This document shows, in pieces, positions 1 through 5,710 of a DNA stretch of 7,201 bases (positions within the stretch are counted from its first letter, which is position 1; each line of letters begins with the position of its first letter). The stretch covers positions 1 to 7,201 of the forward strand of contig CAJFPI010000102.1 in assembly GCA_904398675.1 (NCBI GenBank), written 5' to 3'. The DNA comes from an uncultured Oscillospiraceae bacterium (lineage in GTDB: Bacteria > Bacillota > Clostridia > Oscillospirales > Oscillospiraceae). The notes beneath the pieces were generated by a model. That model searched no databases. It was not told where the DNA came from and saw only the letters and a list, made by a program, of their open reading frames with translations. The position numbers and the translations under genes are program-made.

Positions 1-80
1 CGAGTGACGGGACTTGAACCCGTACGACGGTTGTCACACGCCCCTCAAACGTGCCTGTCTACCAGTTCCAGCACACTCGC
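1..80 (-). tRNA. tRNA-Leu (anticodon GAG), 3' end cut by the window edge
   Basis: Read on the minus strand, this folds as a class II tRNA. It has a 7-base acceptor strand GCGAGTG, a short D stem CTG/CAG, an anticodon stem CACGT/GCGTG around the loop TTGAGGG, a long variable arm with a GAC/GTC stem, and a T arm ACGGG-TTCAAGT-CCCGT. The anticodon GAG lies at 46-44 and reads CUC/CUU leucine codons. The long variable arm and the D-loop sequence agree with leucine. The last acceptor base, the discriminator base and any encoded CCA lie to the left of the window. A consensus promoter lies just upstream (113-141). Confidence 0.95.
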
Positions 81-112
81 ATCTCTCTATTCTTGGGATG
101 AACAGCAGATTT

Positions 113-141
113 ATTATAGCTATTCCCCGTCCATTTGTCAA
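113..141 (-). promoter_or_regulatory. Sigma-A promoter of the tRNA-Leu gene
   Basis: On the minus strand a perfect TTGACA (141-136) is separated by exactly 17 bases from a perfect TATAAT (118-113). Transcription would start near 106, about 26 bases before the tRNA. Both hexamers and the spacing are ideal, as expected for a stable-RNA gene. Confidence 0.9.
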
Positions 142-164
142 CCTTTATTTTCCCATCTTTTCCG

Positions 165-186
165 CAAAATCCGCCGGCCCGGCGGA
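165..186 (-). terminator. Candidate intrinsic terminator after the acetyltransferase gene
   Basis: A perfect 7-base inverted repeat (TCCGCCG at 170-176, CGGCGGA at 180-186) with a 3-base loop lies 29 bases past the stop of the acetyltransferase gene. On the minus strand it is followed by ATTTTG, a short U tract. The stem is strong but the U tract is weak, so termination may be partial. It also separates this gene from the tRNA promoter. Confidence 0.55.
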
Positions 187-214
187 GCGGGACAGAGAGG
201 CGCAGGCCCCTCCG

Positions 215-882
215 TCATTTCCGTTCTCTTTCCATCAGACGCCGGCGCAGCGCCGAACGCACCGCGTCCAGATCGCCGCTGCACAGCAGCGGCAGCAGCT
301 CCGTCAGCTCCTGTGGCGGGAGGTCCCACCAGCGAAACCGGAGCAGCAGCTCCCGCAGCTCCTCGTCAAAGCGGGGTTTCACAACGCGGGCCGGGTTCCC
401 TCCGGCCACATGGTAGGCCGGGATATCCTTCGTGACCACGGAACAGGCGGCCACAATGGCGCCGTCTCCGATCCGCACGCCCGGGAGGATCACACTCTCC
501 CGTCCGATCCACACGTCGTTTCCAATGATCGTATCCCCCTTCCGGGGCAGCTGGTCCATATGGGGCGGCGTCTGCTCCTCCCAGGCCCCGCCGAACACAT
601 GAAAGGGGTAGGTGGTCACACTGCACAGCCGGTGGTTGGCCGGCCCCATAATGAACTTCGTCCCGGCTGCGATGGCGCAGAATTTTCCGATCACCAGACG
701 GTCACCAAATTCCGGGTAGTTAAAGAGGACATTGTTTTTCTCAAAGCCCGTGGGGTCCACGGGATCATCATAATAGGTATAGTCTCCCACCGTGATATTG
801 GGGGCGGCCACCACATTTTTTAAAAGCATGAGGTGTGATAGGCGTTGGGGAATACCGCATTGGGATCCGGTAGGTTGTTCAT
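215..882 (-). CDS. Vat-like (xenobiotic) O-acetyltransferase, frameshifted near its start
   Basis: This is a left-handed beta-helix acetyltransferase of the Vat/CatB-related group, whose members move acetyl from acetyl-CoA to a hydroxyl; Vat enzymes inactivate streptogramin A. The intact frame, 829-215 (204 residues), has hexapeptide-repeat strands, the ANHR motif with the likely catalytic His66, GDTIIGNDVWIG (98-109), GVRIGDGAIVAA (117-128) and the family-typical AGGNPARVVKPRF and WWDLP. The ATG at 829 has no ribosome binding site. The better start is ATG 882, with AGGAGG (895-890) seven bases upstream. Its frame reads MNNLPDPNAVFPNAYHTSCF, with the PDP and FP residues usual at Vat N-termini, then hits TAA at 822-820. 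One extra T in the TTTT run (825-822) would join the frames as F-LKNVV. Either the gene is mutated, the sequence has an indel error, or an N-truncated protein starts at 829. The true substrate is unknown. Confidence 0.85.
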
Positions 883-974
883 ATCGTTTCCTCCTGTTCG
901 ATTACTGGCATCTACCTCCTTTCCCCCGCCTCTGCAGCTGCTACCGCTCGTCTTTTCCGCATCTCACGAATCAT
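879..974 (-). other. Two short coupled upstream ORFs (possible leader peptides)
   Basis: Upstream of the acetyltransferase gene, ORF1 (ATG 974, stop TAG 914-912, 20 codons, basic) has a GGAAAGGA-like site before it. Its stop directly abuts the ATG (911) of ORF2. ORF2 has 10 codons (MPVIEQEETI), and its TGA (881-879) overlaps the acetyltransferase ATG (882) as ATGA. The end of ORF1 contains AAAGGAGGT (922-914), an excellent ribosome binding site for ORF2, though only 3 bases from its ATG. Such arrangements are used in attenuation of antibiotic-resistance genes. Here the evidence is only position and ribosome sites, so coding status is uncertain. Confidence 0.3.
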
Positions 975-1017
975 CTGTCTTCGGTCCTTTCCCCGCACCC
1001 TGGGCGCGTTTTCGTTG

Positions 1018-1728
1018 CTACAGCTGCTCCATCACCTGGCCGATGGGGGCCTGGATGGTGAGGTCAGCCCCCGCCTGCTCCAGAGCGGTCTTGTTGATGA
1101 CCACCAGCTTGTCCCCCCGGTAGTAGCGGATCAGCCCCGCCGCCGGGTAGACCACCAGGGATGTGCCGCCGATGATCAGCACATCCGCCTGGGCAATGGC
1201 GGCCACCGCCTGCTCCAGCACGTCCTGGTCCAGCCCCTCCTCATAGAGCACCACGTCGGGCTTGATGGGCCCGCCGCAGTCGCAGCGGGGGATGCCGCTG
1301 TTCTCCATGATCCGCTCCACGCCGTAAAATTTCCCGCACCGCTCGCAGTGGTTGCGCAGCACGCTGCCGTGGAGCTCCAGCACCCGCCGGCTCCCCGCCT
1401 TCTGGTGGAGCCCGTCGATATTCTGGGTGATCACCGCCCGGAGCTTCCCCTCCGCCTCCCACTGGGCCAGTTTCCGGTGGGCGGCGTTGGGCTGGGCGTC
1501 CAGATAGAGCATCTTGTCCCGGTAGAACCGCCAGAACTCCCGGGGGTTGCTTTTATAGAAGGTATGGCTTAAAATGGTCTCAGGCGGATAGGCGTACTGC
1601 TGATGGTACAGGCCGTCGGTGCTGCGGAAATCGGGGATCCCCGACTCCGTGCTCACTCCCGCGCCGCCAAAAAACACGATGTTGCCGCTGCCGGCAATCC
1701 ACTGCCGCAGCCGCTCCAGCTCTGTCAT
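1018..1728 (-). CDS. Sir2-family NAD-dependent protein deacylase (sirtuin)
   Basis: This 236-residue sirtuin removes acyl groups from lysines using NAD+, making nicotinamide and O-acyl-ADP-ribose; it is cytoplasmic. Seen: the NAD-binding GAGVSTESGIPDFR (22-35), TQNIDGLHQKAG (101-112), catalytic His120 in LELHGS, a zinc site C128-x2-C131-x17-C149-x-C151, GGTSLVVYPA (187-196) and the C-terminal Rossmann part. The length is normal for bacterial sirtuins. The stretch YPPETILSHTFY and the absence of an obvious Tyr/Arg acyl-binding pair resemble the Thermotoga-type class U deacetylases more than the SIRT5/CobB desuccinylases (inference). Start ATG 1728 is chosen because GGAGG (1741-1737) sits 8 bases upstream and the protein begins as the family does. 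The frame is open further upstream only as antisense of the neighbouring gene. The acetyltransferase gene follows after 135 bases without a clear terminator, so the two may share a transcript. Confidence 0.95.
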   Translation of the reverse strand: MTELERLRQWIAGSGNIVFFGGAGVSTESGIPDFRSTDGLYHQQYAYPPETILSHTFYKSNPREFWRFYRDKMLYLDAQPNAAHRKLAQWEAEGKLRAVITQNIDGLHQKAGSRRVLELHGSVLRNHCERCGKFYGVERIMENSGIPRCDCGGPIKPDVVLYEEGLDQDVLEQAVAAIAQADVLIIGGTSLVVYPAAGLIRYYRGDKLVVINKTALEQAGADLTIQAPIGQVMEQL

Positions 1729-1755
1729 ACTGCACACCTCCAAAGGAGAAATTTT

Positions 1756-2091
1756 ATGAATATTCAAATCTTCGGCTCCTCCAAGTCCTTCGACACCAAG
1801 AAGGCCGAGCGGTGGTTCAAGGAGCGCCGCATCAAGTACCAGTACATTGACCTTTTCAAAAAGGGGTTCTCCCCCGGGGAGTACCGCAGCGTCCGCCAAA
1901 AGCTCTCCTACGAGGAGCTGGTGAACACCAGGTGCAAGGCCTACGCGGATCTGTACATGGCCTACATCACCCCTGAGGCGGCGGAGGAAAAGCTTTTTGA
2001 CAACCCCCAGCTCTTCAACACCCCCATCGTCCGCAACGGCCGGGAGGTGACGGTGGGCTACCGGCCGGAGGTCTGGGAGACGTGGGAGTAG
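1756..2091 (+). CDS. ArsC/Spx-family thioredoxin-fold protein lacking the active-site cysteine
   Basis: This 111-residue protein has the ArsC-family fold. It begins MNIQIFGSSKSFDTKKAERW (1-20), with the beta1 strand and KKAER helix, and has the NTPIVRNG segment with the cis-proline (89-90) and the GYRPEVWETW end. ArsC-type arsenate reductases and Spx use a cysteine at the tip of the first loop. Here that position is Ser11, and the only cysteine is Cys60, in the helical insert. Arsenate reduction by the usual route is therefore unlikely; a regulatory or binding role like Spx is possible but unproven. Start ATG 1756 has AAAGGAG (1742-1748) 7 bases upstream. An upstream extension to 1603 is just antisense of sir2. 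It is divergent from sir2 and convergent with the metal-transporter gene, with a hairpin between. Confidence 0.85.
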   Translation: MNIQIFGSSKSFDTKKAERWFKERRIKYQYIDLFKKGFSPGEYRSVRQKLSYEELVNTRCKAYADLYMAYITPEAAEEKLFDNPQLFNTPIVRNGREVTVGYRPEVWETWE

Positions 2092-2100
2092 CGCTCCGAG

Positions 2101-2159
2101 CCAAAACAACACAAGGGCGGCGGAGCCTGTTTTCTCTGGGGAAACGGGCTCTGCCGCCC
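2101..2159 (-). terminator. Long-stem terminator between convergent genes
   Basis: An 18-base stem (2115-2132 with 2142-2159, two G-U pairs, 9-base loop) lies between the ArsC-like gene and the metal-transporter gene. On the minus strand it is followed by the U-rich run TTGTGTTGTTTT (2114-2103), so it should end the ribbon-antiporter-transporter operon. On the plus strand no T run follows, so any effect on the ArsC-like transcript would come from the hairpin alone. Confidence 0.75.
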
Positions 2160-2179
2160 CTCATCATTGCAGGGGGCGA

Positions 2180-3343
2180 TTACAGAAATCCCTTCTCCAC
2201 CCGGACAACCGCGAAGTAGTTCCCCTCCATCCCCCGGACCAGCTCCTTGATCCGCCGCCCCACCTCCTTGTCGCCCAGAGGCAGGTCGAAGGGGATCAGC
2301 GCGTCAAAAATCAGGTTGGTATGGGTGGGCCCCTGGACCATGCGGAAATCGTGGATGGTGATCCGCGCATCCACCTGCCGCACCAGGGCCTCCACCTCAC
2401 GGCGCAGGGCCACGGTGGCCTCATCGTTGGCAATGGGGTCCATGTGGATGGTGGCGAGGCAGTGGAGGTCATCCGCCAGTTCGTTTTCCACGGTATCCAC
2501 CACATCGTGAAGGGCCAAAATGTCTCCGTCGGCGGGGACCTCGGCGTGGAGGGTGATCATCAGGCGGCCGGGGCCGTAGTCGTGGACAATGAGATCGTGG
2601 ACGCCCACGATCTCCGGGTGCGACAGCACCCGATCCTCCACCTCTTTGACGAACTCCGGAGAGGGCGGCTGGCCCAGAAGGGGGTTGATGGTATCCGCCG
2701 CGGAGCGGAAACCGGCGTAGAGGATGAAGAGTGCCACCAGAAGGCCGCACCAGCCGTCGATCTGCAGGCTGGTAAAATGGCCCACCAGCGTGGAGAGCAG
2801 CACCGCCGTGGTGGCGCAGACGTCGCTGATGCTGTCCGTGGCGGTGGCCGCCATGGAGGCGGAGGAGATTTTCTTCCCCACGGACCGGTTATAAAAGCTC
2901 ATGTACAGCTTGACACAGATGGAAACTGCCAAAATCCCAAGGGACAGGGGGCTGAACACCACCTCACCCGGGCTGAGGATCTCCTCCACGCTGCTTTTGA
3001 GCAGCTCCGCCCCCATCAAAAGGATCAGCATGGACACCACAAGGCCCGAGATATACTCGATCCGCCCGTGGCCGAAGGGGTGGTCGCTGTCCGGCTTCTG
3101 CCCGGCCAGGCGAAACCCCAGAAGGGACACCACAGAGCTGCCCGCGTCGGAGAGGTTGTTGAGCGCATCGGCGGTAATGGCGATGGATCCGGTTATGGCG
3201 CCCGCCAGCAGCTTGCCCCCGCACAGCAGGATATTCAGCACAACTCCCACGATCCCGCAGAGCATGCCGTAGGCCTGCCGTACGGCGGGCTTTGTCACCT
3301 GCTCCCAGTCCGGGATCAGGCGCTTTGCCAGAAATGTAATCAA
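2180..3343 (-). CDS. Cation diffusion facilitator, probable Mn2+ efflux type, with two C-terminal domains
   Basis: This 387-residue inner-membrane metal/proton antiporter has six hydrophobic segments in about residues 25-215. The CDF signature ADALNNLSDAGSS (58-70) and HPFGHGRIEY (88-97) are present. The metal site residues are Asn62/Asp66 in helix 2 and Asp170/Asp174 in helix 5. This N-x3-D plus D-x3-D pattern is typical of manganese CDFs (MntE type); zinc CDFs have His in place of Asp170. After the membrane domain come two copies of the cytoplasmic ferredoxin-like domain (about 228-306 and 308-387), against the usual one. The start is TTG 3343, with AAAGGAG (3358-3352) 8 bases upstream; it overlaps the antiporter stop as TTGA, so translation is probably coupled. 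It is the last gene of the operon. Metal choice is inferred from residues only. Confidence 0.92.
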   Translation of the reverse strand: MITFLAKRLIPDWEQVTKPAVRQAYGMLCGIVGVVLNILLCGGKLLAGAITGSIAITADALNNLSDAGSSVVSLLGFRLAGQKPDSDHPFGHGRIEYISGLVVSMLILLMGAELLKSSVEEILSPGEVVFSPLSLGILAVSICVKLYMSFYNRSVGKKISSASMAATATDSISDVCATTAVLLSTLVGHFTSLQIDGWCGLLVALFILYAGFRSAADTINPLLGQPPSPEFVKEVEDRVLSHPEIVGVHDLIVHDYGPGRLMITLHAEVPADGDILALHDVVDTVENELADDLHCLATIHMDPIANDEATVALRREVEALVRQVDARITIHDFRMVQGPTHTNLIFDALIPFDLPLGDKEVGRRIKELVRGMEGNYFAVVRVEKGFL

Positions 3344-4677
3344 ACCGATCGCTCCTTTCTATCATCCGCCTGCCCTTCCCGCTTTTCCGGGAAAAACAGG
3401 CCCTTGGTGGGGAGGTAGCACAGGGGTACCAGCCAGAGGAACACACTGAAGGGCAGCGCCCCCACCCCCACCCCCAGCATGGCCAGGGGGACGGTGCTGG
3501 CGATGCTCCAGGGGACCAGGCCCGCCAGAGTGATGGCGGTGTTCTCCAGGTCCATGGCCAGCTCCTCCCTGTCGTCATATGCCTTATGGAGCAGCTGCGC
3601 CGAGAGCATCACCCCCACCGCCTGGTTGCAGAACACCATCACGCAGGCAAGGGAGACGCCGATCATGGCCGGAAGGCGTTTCACCCGTCCGGCGGCGGCC
3701 AGCGCCTTCTCCTCCATGGAACGCAGGGCGCCGATCCCCTCCAGGATACCGGTATAGAGGCTGGTGAGCAGCACCACCGCGCAGGAGGAGGCCATGCTCA
3801 CCACCCCGCCGCCGGCCAGGATCTCCGAGAGGGCAGGGGAGGCGGGGGAATAGCCCAGGATGGCAGCCCGCAGCGTCTCCAGCGGGTCCAGCCCCTGGAG
3901 AAGGATCGAGAGGGCCGCCCCGGCGGCAATGCTCAGCGCCATCACATAGTGGATCGGCATGCGGAAAAGGGGCAGCACCACGATAATGACCGCCGGCACA
4001 ATGGCCGGCCAGGTGAGGGTGAAGGCCCCCTCCATGGCGGAGAGCACCCCCTCGTCCACGGCGGAGATGGGGTTTCGCACCGAGAGCACGGCGAAGATCG
4101 CCGCCGTCAGCACCAGGGGGAGAAGGCCTGTGCGCAGCATGCAGCGGACATTCCGGTAGAGGTCCGTCTCCGTCACCGCCGCCACCAGGGACGCGGAGCT
4201 GGAGGCGGGGCTGCACCGGTCCCCCACATACACCCCGGAGAGGACCGCCCCCGCCGCCAGCAGCTCGTTGACGCCGCCGGAGCGGGCCAGGGCCATCATC
4301 ACCACCCCGGCGGTGCTGGCCACGCCGAAGGAGGTACCCAGGGCGTAGGACAGCACCGCTGTCAGCAAAAAGGCCACCAGCAAAAAAAGGCTGGGCTGAA
4401 TGAGGCGGATACCGTAGACAATGCACAGGGCGATGGTCCCCCCGGCCCGCCACAGGCCCGTGATGGCGCCGATCAAAAGGAGGATGCGGACCACCACCAT
4501 GGACGTTTTCCCCTTCCGCCAGGCCATGGCGCACAGCGCCCCGGGGGAAAATCCCCGGTAGAGGCCCAGGAGAAAGAAGAGGCACAGCCCCCCTGTCAGG
4601 GCCCAGGCCACATTCCATCCCTTGGCAAGGCAGGCCGCAAGCCCCGCGAGAAATAAAGCAAAGGCCGCTGCGGTCAT
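3340..4677 (-). CDS. NhaC-family Na+/H+ antiporter
   Basis: This is a 445-residue polytopic membrane protein with about 10-12 hydrophobic segments. Family features are SYALGTSFGVASTAGVVMM (110-128), GVYVGDRCSPASSSASL (148-164), the motif around FCNQAVGVMLSAQLLHKAY (349-367), and LENTAITLAGLVPWS (377-391), which matches the NhaC segment where an acidic residue and Pro-Trp lie close together. NhaC proteins exchange Na+ for H+; relatives such as MleN or ArcD-like carriers also move organic acids, so the substrate is not certain. The length is usual for the family. Start ATG 4677 is chosen because GGGGAGG lies 8 bases upstream and the ATG overlaps the TGA of the ribbon gene as ATGA. The upstream in-frame extension only shadows that gene. 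Its own stop overlaps the TTG of the metal transporter. Confidence 0.9.
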   Translation of the reverse strand: MTAAAFALFLAGLAACLAKGWNVAWALTGGLCLFFLLGLYRGFSPGALCAMAWRKGKTSMVVVRILLLIGAITGLWRAGGTIALCIVYGIRLIQPSLFLLVAFLLTAVLSYALGTSFGVASTAGVVMMALARSGGVNELLAAGAVLSGVYVGDRCSPASSSASLVAAVTETDLYRNVRCMLRTGLLPLVLTAAIFAVLSVRNPISAVDEGVLSAMEGAFTLTWPAIVPAVIIVVLPLFRMPIHYVMALSIAAGAALSILLQGLDPLETLRAAILGYSPASPALSEILAGGGVVSMASSCAVVLLTSLYTGILEGIGALRSMEEKALAAAGRVKRLPAMIGVSLACVMVFCNQAVGVMLSAQLLHKAYDDREELAMDLENTAITLAGLVPWSIASTVPLAMLGVGVGALPFSVFLWLVPLCYLPTKGLFFPEKREGQADDRKERSV

Positions 4678-5285
4678 TTCGCCGGCCTCCCCGGGATCTG
4701 CAGCCGCACCTGGCAGCACAGGGCATCCAGGTCCTCGTCTGTGGCGGCGGGCAGGCGCAGCTTGGCCCCGCAGCTGCGGCATACCAGATCCACCGCGCCG
4801 GGCCGGATCTCCACGCCGTAGGCCGTGCTGCCGCAGCCGCAGGAGACGCCGCCCCGCTGGGCGATGTCCTTGATCTCCGAGAGGATCTCATACATGATGA
4901 TCCCGTCCACAAATGCCTCCGGCTCCTCCTGCTGCCGTTTCCACTTCTCCGCCGCAATGGCCAGCTCCCGCACCGCCGGGCGCACCCGTTTTCCCTCGCC
5001 GATGCAGCAGCAGTGCTGCCGGGTCTTGGGACAGCTCAGAGCGATCCCCTGGCCCCGGAGCATGGCGTCTGCAGAAACCTGGGCCGTGTGCTCCCCGCCG
5101 CAGACGCCGCAGGGGACCTGCACGCGATACTGCAGCCCGTCGGTCTCCACGGTGAGGGTGGTCTTCCCGCAGGGGCAGTGTATGGTCTGTTTGCCGGCGG
5201 AAAGGCCGAACACCGTCCGCTCCTCCAGCACCGCCTGGCCGCAGCTGGGGCAGATATAGCCGATGGTCCGTGTCTCCTCCATCAT
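4674..5285 (-). CDS. Cysteine-rich zinc-ribbon protein of unknown function
   Basis: This soluble protein of 203 residues has 16 cysteines, many in pairs like metal-binding knuckles: C12/C15 (CPSC), C37/C39 (CPC), C59/C62 (CGVC), C92-94, C149/C151 (CGC) and C169/C172 (CRSC). These form two ribbon regions, 10-65 and 147-173, linked by a helical stretch (103-145). There is no signal peptide or membrane segment. I do not recognise a named family; similar proteins seem to occur in related gut clostridia (recollection, not checked). Start ATG 5285 (or the next codon, 5282) is chosen for AGGAGG (5296-5291), 5 or 8 bases away. The frame is open upstream to ATG 5582, which has its own AGGAG, but residues from that part look unlike protein. 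It is the first gene of the operon with the antiporter (ATGA overlap) and metal transporter, suggesting a metal- or ion-related accessory role (inference). Confidence 0.8.
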   Translation of the reverse strand: MMEETRTIGYICPSCGQAVLEERTVFGLSAGKQTIHCPCGKTTLTVETDGLQYRVQVPCGVCGGEHTAQVSADAMLRGQGIALSCPKTRQHCCCIGEGKRVRPAVRELAIAAEKWKRQQEEPEAFVDGIIMYEILSEIKDIAQRGGVSCGCGSTAYGVEIRPGAVDLVCRSCGAKLRLPAATDEDLDALCCQVRLQIPGRPAK

Positions 5286-5324
5286 CGCCGCCTCCTCTTC
5301 CTTTCCAGTTTCAAAGTCCATCCG

Positions 5325-5330
5325 ATTATA
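5325..5330 (-). promoter_or_regulatory. Candidate proximal -10 box for the zinc-ribbon operon
   Basis: A perfect TATAAT on the minus strand lies 40 bases before the chosen start (5285). No good -35 box lies 16-18 bases upstream (nearest TTTCGC, 5353-5348). The promoter would be weak alone or need an activator, perhaps through the adjacent dyad at 5354-5379. Confidence 0.35.
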
Positions 5331-5353
5331 ATGCGTACGGAACAAAGGCGAAA

Positions 5354-5379
5354 GCATTGAAAGCCTTGGCTTTCCATGC
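5354..5379. repeat. Inverted repeat upstream of the zinc-ribbon operon
   Basis: GCAT-T-GAAAGCC-TT-GGCTTTC-C-ATGC forms a near-perfect dyad: 11 pairs with one mismatch and a 2-base centre. It sits about 24 bases upstream of the TATAAT at 5330-5325, where an operator or activator site could lie. It could equally form an RNA hairpin if transcription starts from the more distant promoter. No T run follows on either strand, so it is not a terminator. Confidence 0.5.
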
Positions 5380-5535
5380 CATCCGGCTCTGTTCAGGCGC
5401 AGGGGCGTGCCGGGGGAAATACACATTGCAACAATGGCTGAATGCCATAAAACCCGCTCCATTGCGCCGTTTTTATGAAATTGCGCGGCATCCGCCGCCC
5501 GAATAAACACCTTTGCAGTTGATTCAGCAGACATT

Positions 5536-5564
5536 ATTATACGCCTTCCCTTCCCGGTTTTCCA
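5536..5564 (-). promoter_or_regulatory. Candidate distal promoter for the zinc-ribbon operon
   Basis: TGGAAA (5564-5559, 4 of 6 to TTGACA), a 17-base spacer and a perfect TATAAT (5541-5536) on the minus strand. Transcription from here would give a leader of about 245 bases before the ribbon gene, including the dyad at 5354-5379 and smaller hairpins. Confidence 0.45.
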
Positions 5565-5682
5565 GTCCTTTTTCCTCCCCATCCCCTTCTCCTCTGCACT
5601 TCCTTTCCCTCTACAGGCGCCCCCTCTGGACCGTCTCTTTCCTTCTACAAATTTAAAAATTATATCAATTAATTTTTTACTA

Positions 5683-5710
5683 TTGACTTTTATTTTATTT
5701 ATGTTATATT
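5683..5710 (+). promoter_or_regulatory. Sigma-A promoter of the DUF2089 operon
   Basis: TTGACT (5683-5688), a 16-base spacer and TATATT (5705-5710), each 5 of 6 to consensus, lie within an AT-rich stretch. The expected start of transcription is near 5717. The imperfect dyad TTTAGTTAATCAAA (5714-5727) overlaps that point and could be an operator. Confidence 0.7.

Noticed and set aside
14..823. Plus-strand 269-codon ORF across the tRNA and acetyltransferase
   Set aside because: It overlaps a confident tRNA and a recognised protein on the other strand, and has no ribosome site or recognisable domain.
820..831. Selenocysteine readthrough or programmed frameshift to explain the broken acetyltransferase
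   Set aside because: The stop is TAA, not TGA. The slippery pairing is poor, and no downstream stimulatory hairpin is obvious.
1018..2112. A 364-codon version of the sirtuin starting far upstream on the minus strand
   Set aside because: The extra N-terminal part is the antisense of the ArsC-like gene. ATG 1728 has a good ribosome site and the protein there begins as sirtuins do.
3586..4656. Long plus-strand ORF opposite the antiporter gene (and a similar one at 2321-3418 opposite the metal transporter)
   Set aside because: High-GC third positions leave antisense frames open. Their products are rich in His, Gly, Arg and Gln without domains, and the minus-strand genes are certain.
5286..5530. 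Riboswitch (manganese yybP-ykoY type or Na+/Li+-linked nhaA type) before the metal/antiporter operon
   Set aside because: The genes made this attractive, but I could not find the conserved cores of these classes in the leader; only simple inverted repeats are visible.
5285..5534. Leaderless start at ATG 5534 of the zinc-ribbon protein
   Set aside because: The ATG directly follows the TATAAT at 5541-5536, so it lies upstream of the expected transcription start of that promoter. The AGGAGG before 5285 is a far better signal.
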